The notes: a model not told the origin generated them from the sequence alone. Numbered from the stretch's first letter, positions 28,056 through 36,814 are shown. The stretch: DNA of 64,000 nucleotides from Mycolicibacterium senegalense (GCF_019645875.1 NZ_CP081000.1:1550001-1614000), one strand, 5' to 3'. A program made the numbers and translations.

Positions 28056-28937
28056 ATGACTACAAAATGGCCAGCAGGGCAGGCAGCTTTCATCACCGGG
28101 GCAGCATCTGGAATCGGGCGCGGGATGGCTCGGGCGCTCGTCGGCGCAGGGGCGAAGGTCGCGCTCGCCGATATCGACGAGAACCGGTTGGCCGCGGTCG
28201 AGAAGGAGTTGACCGATGCCGGCGGCGCGGTGGTGGCCGTGCCTCTAGACGTCACCGATCCCGAGCAATGGGCAACCGCGGCCGACCGCGCAGAGGATGC
28301 TCTGGGCCCGATCTCGATACTGCTGAACAATGCCGGCGCGAACGGAGGGGGAGAGCTCGACAAGACGTCCCTCGAAGTCTGGCGTTGGGTCCACAAGATC
28401 AACGTCGAGGGACAGTTCCTCGGCATCTCGACCTTTCTGCCGCGCTTCAAGAGTCGCGGTGGTCGGGCCCACATCGTCAACACGGCCTCGATGGCGGGCA
28501 TCGTGCCGATGGTCCGGGTAGGCGCCTACTCCTCGGCAAAGTTCGCGAGTTTCGGACTTTCGTGGGTTCTCCGTGGTGAGCTCGAGGGCACGGATATCGG
28601 TGTGTCCGTGTTGTGTCCCGGTACGGTGAACACCCGAATCAGCGAGAGCTCCGGAGAAGGCGAAGCCAAGGTGCTCGGCCAGGAGGTGAACACCGCCGCC
28701 ATCGAGGGCAACAACGCGCTCCTGGCCCAGGGGGCGGACCCCGATCGGGTCGGTGAGCAGGTCGTCGAAGCCATGCAGGAGGGACGGTTCCTGATCATCA
28801 CTCACGGTGACTGGGAACCACTCGTCACTGCTGTCCACACCGAAATCAGAAAGACATTCGACGAATTCGACAACCGTCACGGACCGGACAACACCGCACG
28901 GATTCTTGCCCAGGGGATCAGTCCGGTCACCACCTGA
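28056..28937 (+). CDS. Short-chain dehydrogenase/reductase
   Basis: A 293-aa classical SDR. The cofactor motif [12 protein letters not shown] (residues about 14-25) is followed by ADIDENR, which favours NAD(H); then NNAGANGG, and the catalytic Ser-Tyr-Lys in [21 protein letters not shown]. After the core (about 250 residues) comes a C-terminal extension ending in [10 protein letters not shown]. It likely oxidises or reduces a lipid or cyclic alcohol. It is the first gene under the family-A palindrome, and GGAGG precedes ATG 28056. A strong terminator follows. Confidence 0.9.
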   Translation: MTTKWPAGQAAFITGAASGIGRGMARALVGAGAKVALADIDENRLAAVEKELTDAGGAVVAVPLDVTDPEQWATAADRAEDALGPISILLNNAGANGGGELDKTSLEVWRWVHKINVEGQFLGISTFLPRFKSRGGRAHIVNTASMAGIVPMVRVGAYSSAKFASFGLSWVLRGELEGTDIGVSVLCPGTVNTRISESSGEGEAKVLGQEVNTAAIEGNNALLAQGADPDRVGEQVVEAMQEGRFLIITHGDWEPLVTAVHTEIRKTFDEFDNRHGPDNTARILAQGISPVTT

Positions 28938-28950
28938 CTGCGCGTCCCGG

Positions 28951-28990
28951 CGTCGGCGCACGCACCTGCACACCGGTGCGTGCGCCGACG
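28951..28990. terminator. Bidirectional terminator between SDR and VOC gene
   Basis: A perfect 16-bp stem (CGTCGGCGCACGCACC at 28951-28966 and its complement at 28975-28990) with an 8-nt loop. No T-run, as often in mycobacteria. Confidence 0.88.
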
Positions 28991-28992
28991 CG

Positions 28993-29532
28993 TCAGGACA
29001 TCAATGTCGTCAGGTCACGGATGGGGTCGGTGCCGTCCCAGCCCTCTGCGGCTGCCGCAGCGGCCGCGAACATCTGGACCACAAGTCCTTGTCGTCCCAT
29101 CAGCTCAGTCATGCACCCGAGCAATGGGCGGGTATCGACGTAGGCGACCGCGGTCTGGCCCGCGACAACGGCACTCATCACTACCTCGAAGCCGTGCTGC
29201 TGGTAGTTGCGGCATTCGGCCTCGACGTCATCGACGAGACTGCAGATGTGGTGGAGCCCGCTTTCGCCTTCTGCGAAGACATCTCGGTACGGAGACGGAG
29301 CGCTGCCGTGCTGCTTGATCAGTTCGATCTGAACTCCGCCCGCCTGGGCGATCGCGCAACTGATGTCGATCTCGGCCGGGCTGCCTCGATGGGTCGCTTC
29401 GGTGAAGATCGCCCCGACATGTGAACCCACGAAGAAGGGTCCGATCTGCGCCGTCTGCTGCCACTGTTGGACGGCTTTGTCGAGGTCGTCCACAACCCAT
29501 GCGATCTGGTTGTACTGCTTGGCTACCAGCAC
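28993..29532 (-). CDS. VOC-superfamily (glyoxalase/epimerase-like) protein
   Basis: A 179-aa protein with two beta-alpha-beta-beta-beta units. The first has NQIAWVVDDLDKAVQQW, the second GLHHICSLVDDVEAECRNY, and the last strand ends CMTELMG. The metal-ligand positions (GLHHIC, CMTELMG) point to a metal-binding member, similar to glyoxalase_4/methylmalonyl-CoA epimerase-type proteins. Start codon is GTG at 29532. The Bfd-like gene lies 69 bp upstream on the same strand. Substrate unknown. Confidence 0.85.
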   Translation of the reverse strand: MLVAKQYNQIAWVVDDLDKAVQQWQQTAQIGPFFVGSHVGAIFTEATHRGSPAEIDISCAIAQAGGVQIELIKQHGSAPSPYRDVFAEGESGLHHICSLVDDVEAECRNYQQHGFEVVMSAVVAGQTAVAYVDTRPLLGCMTELMGRQGLVVQMFAAAAAAAEGWDGTDPIRDLTTLMS

Positions 29533-29601
29533 TTTGTTTCCTTTTCTTCTCGATATGTGGTCGAACCGCTGTTACCGACCGTGGCCGAATACCGTTGATG
29601 G

Positions 29602-29769
29602 TCAGTTCATTCGGTTGGCCTTGAGCAGTTCCTGGATGTTGCGCCGGCAGCGGCCGCAGTCAGCGCCCGCAGATGTCGCTGTGGCCACCTTGTTGGTGGT
29701 CGAGGCGCCTTCGAGCATTGCCGCGACGACGGTTTGCCGGGTGATGCCGTGGCACAGACAGACGTACAT
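29602..29769 (-). CDS. Bacterioferritin-associated ferredoxin-like protein
   Basis: A 55-aa protein that matches the BFD-like [2Fe-2S] fold: MYVCLCHGITRQTV at the start and DCGRCRRNIQELL near the end, with ligands Cys4, Cys6, Cys38 and Cys41. Bfd hands electrons to bacterioferritin to release stored iron; stand-alone BFD domains also serve other oxidoreductases. The start is set at 29769 by the family N-terminus; the frame is open another 62 codons upstream but without family likeness. No bacterioferritin gene is in the window. Confidence 0.87.
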   Translation of the reverse strand: MYVCLCHGITRQTVVAAMLEGASTTNKVATATSAGADCGRCRRNIQELLKANRMN

Positions 29770-29878
29770 CAGGCGTGCTCCGGAGCGGATGGCGCGCCCG
29801 CCACAGGATGGGCTGTGGTGTGGGCGCGTTGGGTGATCCTTCGCCGCAACGAAATTCGCAGAGTGAGCCCGGTCACAG

Positions 29879-29900
29879 ATCTGACAATATAACATTTCAC
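29879..29900. promoter_or_regulatory. Family-A operator, half-site form, upstream of the tetR at 30007
   Basis: ATCTGACA (29879-29886) is perfect; after 8 bp the other half reads TTTCAC (29895-29900), matching TGTCAG at four of six. It lies 107 bp before the TetR start and 110 bp before the divergent Bfd-like gene. Confidence 0.5.
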
Positions 29901-30006
29901 TTAGCTGAACAATCCCTGCCGCCCGGCGCCTACGGTTCCGGCGCCAGTCTGGCAAGATCGATTGTCAGCAATGGGCTGAGCGAACGTAACTGCTAGGAGA
30001 GTCAAG

Positions 30007-30633
30007 GTGTCGGCTTCGGGGGCCAGTCGGGTGTACGGCGGGGTTACGGCTGAGCAGCGAATCGCCGAGCGGCGCCGCAAGTTGATCGAGGCGGGCATGA
30101 ACCTGTTCGGCTCGGGCGACTCCTCCAGCGTTCGGGTGAAAGACGTTGTCGTTGAGGCGAGTTTGACCGAACGGTACTTCTACGAGAGCTTCAGCGACCT
30201 GGGGGCATTGTTCGATGCGGTGCTTGAAGCGACCATGGATGTGATCGAACGCGATGTCGAGGCGTCGATCCGCGACGCGCCTGATGACGGGCTTTCGAGG
30301 GTCTCGGCCGGACTGCGGACCTCGGTCGAGGTCCTTGCCGCCGATCCCCGGATGATCCGGATCGTGTTTGTGGAAGCGCTCGGTAAGGGCGGTCGGGCCG
30401 GCTCTCGCCGGCACGAGATTCTCGTCCGCGCAGCACAGAACTTCTTCAGGTGGTCGGGCGAGGGAATCGGCGACCTCGGAAGCGGCCCCGTGGAGTCCCG
30501 GATGAAGGCCTTCGCGATGTCGGGTGCCGCTTCAGAACTTCTCATCTCCTGGGCGGAAGGCCTGCTGAACGTTTCCCCGGACGAGCTCGCCGATTTTCTC
30601 GTCGGCTTGTACTGGCGAGCCAACCTCCCCTGA
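30007..30633 (+). CDS. TetR-family regulator, candidate master of the family-A operators
   Basis: A 208-aa TetR protein. The helix-turn-helix spans about residues 17-65 (RIAERRRKLIEAGMNLFG...VRVKDVVVEASLTERYFYESFSDLGAL). The C-terminal ligand domain has IRIVFVEALGKGG. GTG start at 30007 with AGGAGA 7 nt upstream. Several family-A palindromes stand within 4 kb on both sides of it, and one half-site lies in its own upstream region. By place it is the best candidate to bind them; the TetR at 50274 is the alternative. Confidence 0.9.
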   Translation: MSASGASRVYGGVTAEQRIAERRRKLIEAGMNLFGSGDSSSVRVKDVVVEASLTERYFYESFSDLGALFDAVLEATMDVIERDVEASIRDAPDDGLSRVSAGLRTSVEVLAADPRMIRIVFVEALGKGGRAGSRRHEILVRAAQNFFRWSGEGIGDLGSGPVESRMKAFAMSGAASELLISWAEGLLNVSPDELADFLVGLYWRANLP

Positions 30634-30709
30634 CGTGCCCTCGACGGGCGCGGGCCGACCGCGTGGCTGATTGGTTCGGCGCTTGACGTGGCCTGGGTCA
30701 CAACTTAAA

Positions 30710-30729
30710 CTGACATGCAATCTTGTCAG
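30710..30729. promoter_or_regulatory. Family-A operator 2
   Basis: CTGACA (30710-30715), 8-bp spacer, TGTCAG (30724-30729), followed by AT. All 12 core bases match. Confidence 0.88.
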
Positions 30730-30782
30730 ATATACCGCCTTCGGCCGCTGGGATTTCCGGCTCTGAGGCAAATGGAACGAGT

Positions 30783-30965
30783 GTGCACGAAATGTGGAAC
30801 GCAATCCGTAGTGACCAACCGGAGCACGCGAATCTGTTTGCGACGGAGCGTGATGCACGGCATTTCGAGCGATTGCTCGGAACGGTGATTCCGATCAACC
30901 GCTACACCAATGCCATCACGCTGCCCACGGGTGAGCGCATCACCGTTGTGCTCGTTCGGGCTTGA
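30783..30965 (+). CDS. Small hypothetical protein
   Basis: A possible 60-aa protein (GTG 30783; ATG 30792 is an alternative) with segments ERDARHFERLLG and LPTGERITVVLVRA. Third codon positions are mostly G/C, which supports coding, but there is no homology I recognise. It begins 53 bp after a perfect family-A operator. The stretch 30966-31166 after it holds another operator and nothing else I can support. Confidence 0.4.
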   Translation: MHEMWNAIRSDQPEHANLFATERDARHFERLLGTVIPINRYTNAITLPTGERITVVLVRA

Positions 30966-31050
30966 GGTGTATCGGCCCGCTCGGCCTCGCCGGGTGGGGT
31001 GGCGGTGGATCCGATCAGGCACTTGACGAAGGTGACGCGCCGGAGGCAAA

Positions 31051-31070
31051 CTGACATCTGCACATGTCAG
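31051..31070. promoter_or_regulatory. Family-A operator 3
   Basis: CTGACA (31051-31056), 8-bp spacer, TGTCAG (31065-31070), followed by AT. All 12 core bases match; 96 bp before the next gene. Confidence 0.88.
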
Positions 31071-31166
31071 ATAGGTCACAAAGCGCATCGAGAAGTGATG
31101 CAGTCGATGTCGGGCGTCACGTTGACGCTGTACCGGGTCGATGGTGCGGGAAGGGATGGGTGACGC

Positions 31167-31514
31167 ATGACGAAGTCCCCCTGTTGTAGCGGTGCGCAGC
31201 TGGAGGACGGGTCGTTGATGCCGGTGACGCTCCAGTGCATCCGGCGGTGTCCGGCTCGATCTGACTACATCGAACTGTGTTTTGAGTCCGATCAAGGACC
31301 GTGGACGTGGTGCTTCCCTGATCCTTGCGTGCCAGACGAATGCGAGCCTGCTGACGGCCCTCTCGCCGTGACGCCGGGACCGTACGGCGCACGCGCACGA
31401 CGGGTCAATGACGGGGAGTTGGGGTTTGCATTGCCGATAGCGGAGGCGTTGCCCATGATCCTCGGCGGGTCCCAGACATTCGTGGCGCGAAAACTGATCG
31501 AACGCGGATGGTGA
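31167..31514 (+). CDS. Cysteine-rich hypothetical protein
   Basis: A 115-aa protein with eight cysteines in its first 60 residues (SPCCSG, LQCIRRCP, ELCFES, TWCFPDPCVPDEC), then a cysteine-free C-terminal half with PIAEALPMILGGSQTFVARKLIERGW. There is no signal peptide, so the cysteines more likely bind metal than form disulfides. AAGGGA precedes ATG 31167. I do not recognise the family. It lies under operator 3 and 73 bp before a secreted-protein gene. Confidence 0.6.
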   Translation: MTKSPCCSGAQLEDGSLMPVTLQCIRRCPARSDYIELCFESDQGPWTWCFPDPCVPDECEPADGPLAVTPGPYGARARRVNDGELGFALPIAEALPMILGGSQTFVARKLIERGW

Positions 31515-31587
31515 TCACGTCACTTCGCTTTTCCTGCGCGTGCAATCAACGAAACATCTTGGGGCAACATACCTTCGGAGGACACCA

Positions 31588-32211
31588 ATGAATGATGGGC
31601 CACGGCGGCTCGGCTTTCGGCGCCGCGCATCCGGAGCGCTCTGCGGTGTGGTGAGCCTGGCGGCGCTCTTGATCACAGTCGGAGCACCGGCGAGCGCGGA
31701 TCCGTCGGACCCTCCTCCGCCGTTGATGCCGGAGTTCGTCCCGACCGCCAGTAACTGGGCCCCGCAGTTTCCGTATCCATACGATCAGATCCGCAAGAAC
31801 GTGACCGACGCCGACATCAACGCCGAGCGCGAAATGTGTCAGTGGTTCAACGCGCGGTATCACGACTTGCGGGACCAGATGGACAGGTTCGGATTCAATC
31901 TTCTTCAGGCCAACAATGATTGGACCGTCGGCACCATCCAGGCGCAGGCTGACAATGTGGCGACGAATGTCGAGCAGGCCGTCGCCTTCCTCACTCCGAG
32001 AACGACTGCACTGACGATCAGTCAGGACTTCGCCGGCGACATGTACTTCCCGATCTACCAGGGCGAACCCTTCTATCGCTTGTGGCAGGAACTTTCCAAT
32101 GTCGGCGTCGGCATCCGGGCCCGCAACACCGCGTGGGTCTACGGCCCTTCGCAGCAGCGAGTCAAGCGCTGGGCCAGTCAGATTGAGCGCTCACGCGTAT
32201 GTGACCAGTAG
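31588..32211 (+). CDS. Secreted protein of unknown function
   Basis: A 207-aa protein with a signal peptide (RRLGFRRRASGALCGVVSL...PASADPS; cleavage after about residue 37). The mature part begins with a Pro-rich stretch (DPPPPLMPEF) and then a helical body (NAEREMCQWFNARYHDLRDQMDRFG). CGGAGG lies about 8 nt before ATG 31588, which sets the start. An 18-bp-stem terminator follows. Likely a cell-wall protein of the mce-linked set; function unknown. Confidence 0.72.
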   Translation: MNDGPRRLGFRRRASGALCGVVSLAALLITVGAPASADPSDPPPPLMPEFVPTASNWAPQFPYPYDQIRKNVTDADINAEREMCQWFNARYHDLRDQMDRFGFNLLQANNDWTVGTIQAQADNVATNVEQAVAFLTPRTTALTISQDFAGDMYFPIYQGEPFYRLWQELSNVGVGIRARNTAWVYGPSQQRVKRWASQIERSRVCDQ

Positions 32212-32235
32212 GCCCTGAGAGGCGGTAAAGGGGCA

Positions 32236-32274
32236 CGAGGTGATGGCGCCCGGAGACCGGGCGCCATCACCTCG
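32236..32274. terminator. Bidirectional terminator
   Basis: A perfect 18-bp stem (CGAGGTGATGGCGCCCGG at 32236-32253 and its complement at 32257-32274) with an AGA loop, lying between two convergent secreted-protein genes. Confidence 0.92.
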
Positions 32275-32282
32275 CGGCTCCG

Positions 32283-32822
32283 TCAGGCGACCCGCCACCT
32301 GCCCGCACTGTCGCGGTAGAAAAAGTATGCGGGGCAGTACTGCGCGACTGTCTGGCCGGGACACGGCGTGCCGTTGTACATCGTTGTCGTCGTGTGGACA
32401 ACACTGCTGGAGGGCAACGCGCTCGACACGAGGCCCTGGGTAGAGGTCACTGATGCGGTCGCCATGACGGGATACATCAGGCTGGCGCCTTGATCGGGGT
32501 AGCCGCATCGGACACACCAAGGATCCGGCGGGGGATTGGGGTGCATCGTCGGCTGTCCGACAAGGATCGGGCCGACGAGTTGGACATCGATCTGCCAGTC
32601 CGGGGGATGCCCCGCATTGTAGAGATCGGTGAGGGTTTGCTTGACGTCCGAGTCGGCGGGCGGAGCGCCCAAATCGCCTACGTCGGCGCGAGATTCGGCG
32701 CCGCTGACGGAAGTGGCCACAGAGCACGTGGAGAAAGCGAGCGCGACCACCGCAAGCCGGGTCACGAATCGAGCTGCTCGCTGCGTGTATCCGCAACTGG
32801 ACTGATACGGCGCGAATGCCAC
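32283..32822 (-). CDS. Secreted protein of unknown function
   Basis: A 179-aa protein. GTG start at 32822 with AGGAG just upstream. Signal-type N-terminus with a hydrophobic core (RLAVVALAFSTCSVATSV) and cleavage near SGAES. The mature chain has PPPDPWCVRCGYPD and CPGQTVAQYCPAYFFYRD, giving four cysteines suited to two disulfides, and ends in a single strand FFYRDSAGRWRVA. No domain recognised. Convergent with the preceding secreted-protein gene across the terminator. Confidence 0.68.
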   Translation of the reverse strand: MAFAPYQSSCGYTQRAARFVTRLAVVALAFSTCSVATSVSGAESRADVGDLGAPPADSDVKQTLTDLYNAGHPPDWQIDVQLVGPILVGQPTMHPNPPPDPWCVRCGYPDQGASLMYPVMATASVTSTQGLVSSALPSSSVVHTTTTMYNGTPCPGQTVAQYCPAYFFYRDSAGRWRVA

Positions 32823-32874
32823 GACTACTCCTAGAGGTCAAAGTTCTCCCGACCCTACTAAGACCCGAGGCAAT

Positions 32875-32896
32875 CTGGCTAGGCCCCTTGTCAGAT
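32875..32896. promoter_or_regulatory. Family-A operator, one strong half
   Basis: CTGGCT (32875-32880), 8-bp spacer, TGTCAGAT (32889-32896): right half perfect, left half three of six. It lies 62 bp before the next gene. Confidence 0.55.
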
Positions 32897-32958
32897 AACT
32901 CCGGGGTGTTCTATGTTCGCGGTGCTTTGAGTGTCGATTCGGTGGGAGGTGGCCCTAG

Positions 32959-33423
32959 ATGGTCGCTCGGCGTGACTCTTTGGCCGCGATCATGACCGTG
33001 GCCGCTGCGATTACCTTCGCGCCTTCAGCACATGCGGATCCGACCGAAGATTTGCGGTCGGCCGTCGCCGCGAAGCGAGGCGACTGCCCGGCACTACAGG
33101 CCGACCCGGTGCTCGAAGGCGTTGCCCAGCGCGCCAACCTCGAGACACAGAGCTATGCCAATCGCACGGCCCGGTTCCAGCCGATGGAGGATCCGATGCC
33201 GATGTTGCGTCAATTGTCTTATCCCGCAGGCAAGGCGAAGTTGCTGGCAGGTTTTGCCAGCACTCAGAAGTTCCCCGATGCCGAACAGAAGGCAATCTAT
33301 GGCGCGGCGCTCTTCGGTTGGGACACCATCCCGGATTGCACCTACACCCGTTACGGGGCCAACGTGGTCACCGATCCCAACACCGGCAATACCACGGCTG
33401 CCATCGTCTTGGCCGGCGACTGA
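32959..33423 (+). CDS. Secreted CAP-like small protein
   Basis: A 154-aa protein with a signal peptide (LAAIMTVAAAITFAPSAHADPT). The mature chain (LRSAVAAKRGDCPALQADPVLEGVAQRANLE, then YGAALFGWDTIPDCTYTRYGANVV) resembles small mycobacterial CAP/SCP-like secreted proteins, with two cysteines likely bridged. GGGAGG precedes ATG 32959. It stands between an operator half-site and the mce operon. Function unknown. Confidence 0.68.
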   Translation: MVARRDSLAAIMTVAAAITFAPSAHADPTEDLRSAVAAKRGDCPALQADPVLEGVAQRANLETQSYANRTARFQPMEDPMPMLRQLSYPAGKAKLLAGFASTQKFPDAEQKAIYGAALFGWDTIPDCTYTRYGANVVTDPNTGNTTAAIVLAGD

Positions 33424-33609
33424 ACCGCCCCAGAACGCCCACGGCGGCGGCAGGGTGTGGTTTTCGGCAAATCCTCCCCGCTGCGGTGCCATCACTCGGC
33501 GACGTCGGGCCCGGGGGCACCGCCTGGAGTGAGCGGAACGTTATCTGCAAATTAGTGATGTCACTTATCTGAGGGCGGCGTGAATCACGGACGAGAAGCG
33601 TGGACGAAC

Positions 33610-33640
33610 ACGCGCCATGCCGAATACGCGCATGGCGCGT
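33610..33640 (+). terminator. Hairpin terminator before the mce operon
   Basis: Perfect 10-bp arms ACGCGCCATG and CATGGCGCGT with an 11-nt loop, followed by ATTT. Confidence 0.6.
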
Positions 33641-33720
33641 ATTTGCACTGGTAAGCGCGACTTACCGGGTGGTCGCGCGGCAATGAGGAGTCTCCTTTCG
33701 GATCTGGTCGGGCACTGGAT

Positions 33721-33744
33721 ATCTGACAATCGCGTGATGTAAGA
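33721..33744. promoter_or_regulatory. Family-A operator variant before the mce operon
   Basis: ATCTGACA (33721-33728) is perfect; the other half, TGTAAG (33738-33743), matches five of six but with a 9-bp instead of 8-bp spacer. It is 107 bp before the proposed yrbEA start. Confidence 0.5.
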
Positions 33745-33851
33745 TCCTCGCAACGAGTGAGAGGGTGATCACAGTAAAGCGGGGGATGCGCCTACATCAC
33801 ATCCGTGGAACAGCCCGGGAAAGCACACCAGAGGAACGAGTCAGCAAACAG

Positions 33852-34781
33852 ATGGCAGTCACGAACGTAAGCGAGCGTCGCGTCGAAGCCGACGCGGATC
33901 GGGCAGCGCCATCGGGCCCTGTCCGATCCGGACTGCATCGAGGTGCGTCGGTGGCCAGGCCGAGTCTCGGCCGGCTGAACACGCTGCTTCGGCGTTTGGC
34001 CAAACGCCCGATCGAAAGCGTCCACACGGTAGGTCGCGCGGTGCTGTTGTCGGCGTCGGTCATCAGATACCTGGTCCAAGACGCGATATCGCTGCGATTG
34101 CCCGGTGGTGAGATCACTCATCAGTGTTGGTCGCTGTACAAAGTCACCGCTTTGCCGGCCCTCCTGATGGCCGTCCCGATCGGCGGAATCGTCGCAGTCC
34201 AGACGGCAGGTCTGATCAACCAGGTAGGCGCGGCATCGATCGTCGGCGCCGCCAGCGGGGTCGGTATCGTCCGCCAAGGCGCGCCGATGACTGCGGGCTT
34301 GTTGATGGGCGGAGCGGCGGCCTCGGCGATAGCATCCGATCTCGGGGCCCGGGCGATTCGCGAGGAATTGGACGCGTTCCGGGTGATGGGCGTCGACCCG
34401 GTTCGGACCCTGGTGGTGCCGCGGTTCTTGGCCCTGATAATCCTGGCTCCGGTACTGACGGCCGTCATCATCGCTTCGGCGGTGGCTGCGTCGTTCTTGT
34501 TGGCGGTCACGGTCAGCGACGTGACCAGCGGCAGCTTCTGGGCCTCGTTCGGGGCGTTCGCCAAGATCGTCGATGTCTGGTTCGCGGTCGGCAAGGCGGT
34601 GGTGTTCGCGGCGATCGTGGCCATTGTGTCTTCGCTGAAAGGTATTGAGGCCAAAGGAGGTCCGCGCGGAGTGGCCGATGCGGTCAATGCATCCGTCGTC
34701 GTCAACGTCGTCGGCATCGTGATCGCGAACCTGATGATCACCCAGATTCAGGCCATGTTCTTCCCGATGGCGGTGGCATAG
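33852..34781 (+). CDS. yrbEA: YrbE/MlaE-type Mce permease subunit A
   Basis: A 309-aa MlaE-family membrane protein, one half of the inner-membrane permease of an Mce lipid importer. Markers are PIESVHTVGRAVLLS, ALLMAVPIGGIVAVQTAGLINQVG, and the conserved AIREELDAFRVMGVDPVRTLVVPRFLA loop that contacts the ATPase; about five to six membrane segments. Start chosen at ATG 33852 from codon use; GTG 33765 and ATG 33786 are in frame and possible. The stop overlaps the next gene by 1 nt (TAGTG). The ATPase MceG is not in this window. Confidence 0.92.
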   Translation: MAVTNVSERRVEADADRAAPSGPVRSGLHRGASVARPSLGRLNTLLRRLAKRPIESVHTVGRAVLLSASVIRYLVQDAISLRLPGGEITHQCWSLYKVTALPALLMAVPIGGIVAVQTAGLINQVGAASIVGAASGVGIVRQGAPMTAGLLMGGAAASAIASDLGARAIREELDAFRVMGVDPVRTLVVPRFLALIILAPVLTAVIIASAVAASFLLAVTVSDVTSGSFWASFGAFAKIVDVWFAVGKAVVFAAIVAIVSSLKGIEAKGGPRGVADAVNASVVVNVVGIVIANLMITQIQAMFFPMAVA

Positions 34782-35659
34782 TGCTTGACGAACAGACGGG
34801 ATCAGCAGCACCTTCCCGATACTTGAACCAATTTCGGTTCCTCGAGAGGTCGCTCAAGGCCGTTCAGGCTCCGCTGCATCGAATGGGCGGTGCGCTGCTG
34901 TTCGCCGGCCAAATCCTGTACTACCTTCCCGTCACCGTCAAGCATTACCGCAAAGAGACGCTGGCCCGGATGATCAGTCTGTCGTTCGGGAGGGGCTCGT
35001 TGGTGGTCGACGGCGGGGTGATCAGCGTCCTGATGATTCTCGGTGTCGCGATCGGCGCGTCGGTCGCGATCGAAGCCTGGGCGACGTTGAACCTTTTGGG
35101 TTTCGGTGCGCTGTCAGGCGTTGTCGGCGGCTTGGCCAACGTCCGAGAGATGGCTCCGGTGGTGACCGGCATCGCTTTCACCGCCCAGGCCGGTGCTCGA
35201 ATGACCGCGGAGATCGGCTCGATGCGCATCGCCGAGGAGATCGACGCCACCGAAGCAATGGGCTTGCGGGCATTGCCATATGTGGCGGGAACGAGAGTTC
35301 TCGGTTCGCTGATAATCGTGATTCCCGGATTTGCTCTCGCGTTGCTGGGCAGCTTCGCCATCTCCAACGCGATGATCACCGTGTTCTATGCCGCGTCTGA
35401 GGGCACCTATCAACATTATTTCGTCCAGTTCCTGTCGCCGACCGATCTTGTGTACTCCACCGTAAAAGCCGCGATCTTCTGTGCTGCGGTGACGATAATC
35501 CACTGCTATTACGGCTATTTCGCGTCAGGCGGCCCCGTTGGTGTGGGTGTGGCATCCGGCCGGGCGGTGCGAGCCAGCTTGGTGGCCATCGTGGTCCTGG
35601 ACTTCAGCCTCACGGTGGCATTTTGGGGCCTGCAACCGACGTTCGTGTTCACCGGGTAG
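34781..35659 (+). CDS. yrbEB: YrbE/MlaE-type Mce permease subunit B
   Basis: A 292-aa partner permease. It shares the family motifs GLANVREMAPVVTGIAFTAQAGARMTAEIGSM (in pieces) and IDATEAMGLRALPYVAGTRVLGS, the second being the ATPase-contact loop. GTG start at 34781 overlaps the yrbEA stop. With subunit A it should form the heteromeric channel base in the plasma membrane on which the MceA-F needle sits. Twelve bases separate it from mceA. Confidence 0.94.
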   Translation: MLDEQTGSAAPSRYLNQFRFLERSLKAVQAPLHRMGGALLFAGQILYYLPVTVKHYRKETLARMISLSFGRGSLVVDGGVISVLMILGVAIGASVAIEAWATLNLLGFGALSGVVGGLANVREMAPVVTGIAFTAQAGARMTAEIGSMRIAEEIDATEAMGLRALPYVAGTRVLGSLIIVIPGFALALLGSFAISNAMITVFYAASEGTYQHYFVQFLSPTDLVYSTVKAAIFCAAVTIIHCYYGYFASGGPVGVGVASGRAVRASLVAIVVLDFSLTVAFWGLQPTFVFTG

Positions 35660-35671
35660 GGGATTGGGACG

Positions 35672-36814
35672 ATGACGACGCTACTTCGCGTGGACGAACG
35701 CAAGCATGAGCGAATTCTGACCGGGATCGGTGCCGGCTTCGTGCTGTTCTGCGCACTCGCATTCCTGCTGTATTCCACGGTGATCAATCCGTCCGGTCGG
35801 CCGGCCGAGAACACCATCTCGGTAGCCATTGATACGCCGTATGTGGGGCAGGGGGTCGACGACGGTACGTCCGTCATCCTCCATGGCCTCAAAGTCGGTG
35901 AAGTCAAGAATATTTCGAAGCTCTCCGACAGCCGGGTGCGCGTGAACGTCGACCTCGACGCCGCGCCTACCAAGGGACTGACCGACGCGGTCGGGATCGA
36001 TTTCCGCCCCGCCAACTATTTCGGTATCACCGGCATCAATCTGGTTCCTGCGGACCACGGCGAGGTTCTGCGCAACGGCTCGTCGATCAGCGTGACCCCG
36101 ACGGGGAACTTCACCTTGCAGACCCTGCTGTACCGGCTGGGTGAACTGTCGCACGATGTGATCACGCCGCAGTTGATCAGTGTGGTGGACCGTGCGACTC
36201 GTTACACCGACGCGCTCAATCCTCTGTTCGAGACGATGATTCTGGTCTCGACGGCAGTCACAGACGTCCAGAGTGTCAGCACCGAGCAACTTCTGCGAAA
36301 CGCTACGGCGATCAGCGTTGGCCTGCCCTCCTTTCTGGACGGCGCGATCAGTGCCGGGCAGGGCTACATCTGGAACGCCGCCGGAGTGCATTTCGATCCG
36401 GAAGAAGCGCGCGCCCAGAACCCGTATCTGAAGTACTACAGCAAAGAGAAGGTGGACTACTTCAACGCGGCCAGTGCGGATCTCGCGGCCAATCCGGACA
36501 AGTTCATCTTCGGCCGGCTCCGCGAGTACTTCAAGGGAGCGAAGTACGACTTGTTCTCCAAAATGGGTGACCTGGAGGGTTCACACACATTTGACCTCTT
36601 TCCCGTGGTGGATCAGGTTCGCGTCATGGCCGACGTGGTGCCTCGTCTGGTCGACCCGGCGGATCTCGGGGACAAGTTGGGTGAGCTGCGCTCCCGTCTG
36701 GAACGCATGTATGCAGGCTCGGGGGATCAGCACGCCCTGCAGGTGCGGATCGTATTGGATCAGCTGCCCGGAGTTGCCGCGCCACTGAACGTCATGCTCG
36801 GAGATACTCAATGA
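35672..36814 (+). CDS. mceA: MceA-type lipid-binding protein
   Basis: A 380-aa Mce protein: short cytosolic start, one membrane anchor (about residues 17-38, GIGAGFVLFCALAFLLY), the MCE/MlaD domain (about 47-125, with DDGTSVILHGLKVGEV), then a long helical region. The first of six mce genes in usual order. Mce proteins form the heterohexameric tube that carries lipids across the mycobacterial envelope. Overlaps mceB by 4 nt (ATGA). I cannot assign it to Mce1-4; the sequence alone does not settle the substrate. Confidence 0.93.
   Translation: MTTLLRVDERKHERILTGIGAGFVLFCALAFLLYSTVINPSGRPAENTISVAIDTPYVGQGVDDGTSVILHGLKVGEVKNISKLSDSRVRVNVDLDAAPTKGLTDAVGIDFRPANYFGITGINLVPADHGEVLRNGSSISVTPTGNFTLQTLLYRLGELSHDVITPQLISVVDRATRYTDALNPLFETMILVSTAVTDVQSVSTEQLLRNATAISVGLPSFLDGAISAGQGYIWNAAGVHFDPEEARAQNPYLKYYSKEKVDYFNAASADLAANPDKFIFGRLREYFKGAKYDLFSKMGDLEGSHTFDLFPVVDQVRVMADVVPRLVDPADLGDKLGELRSRLERMYAGSGDQHALQVRIVLDQLPGVAAPLNVMLGDTQ

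Larger units (their letters stand above)
33424..33851. other. Upstream region of the mce operon
   Basis: 428 bp without a supported gene. Contents: a weak family-A-like site (CTGCAA-N8-TGTCAC, 33545-33564); a perfect 10-bp hairpin (ACGCGCCATG 33610-33619, CATGGCGCGT 33631-33640) that probably ends the upstream transcript; a smaller GGTAAG/CTTACC hairpin (33650-33666); and a family-A half-site at 33721. The frame leading into yrbEA is open from 33765, but its third codon positions are not GC-rich before 33852. Confidence 0.6.

Noticed and set aside
33765..33851. N-terminal extension of yrbEA
   Set aside because: Third codon positions are not GC-rich and the upstream starts lack a spaced ribosome site; kept only as an alternative.
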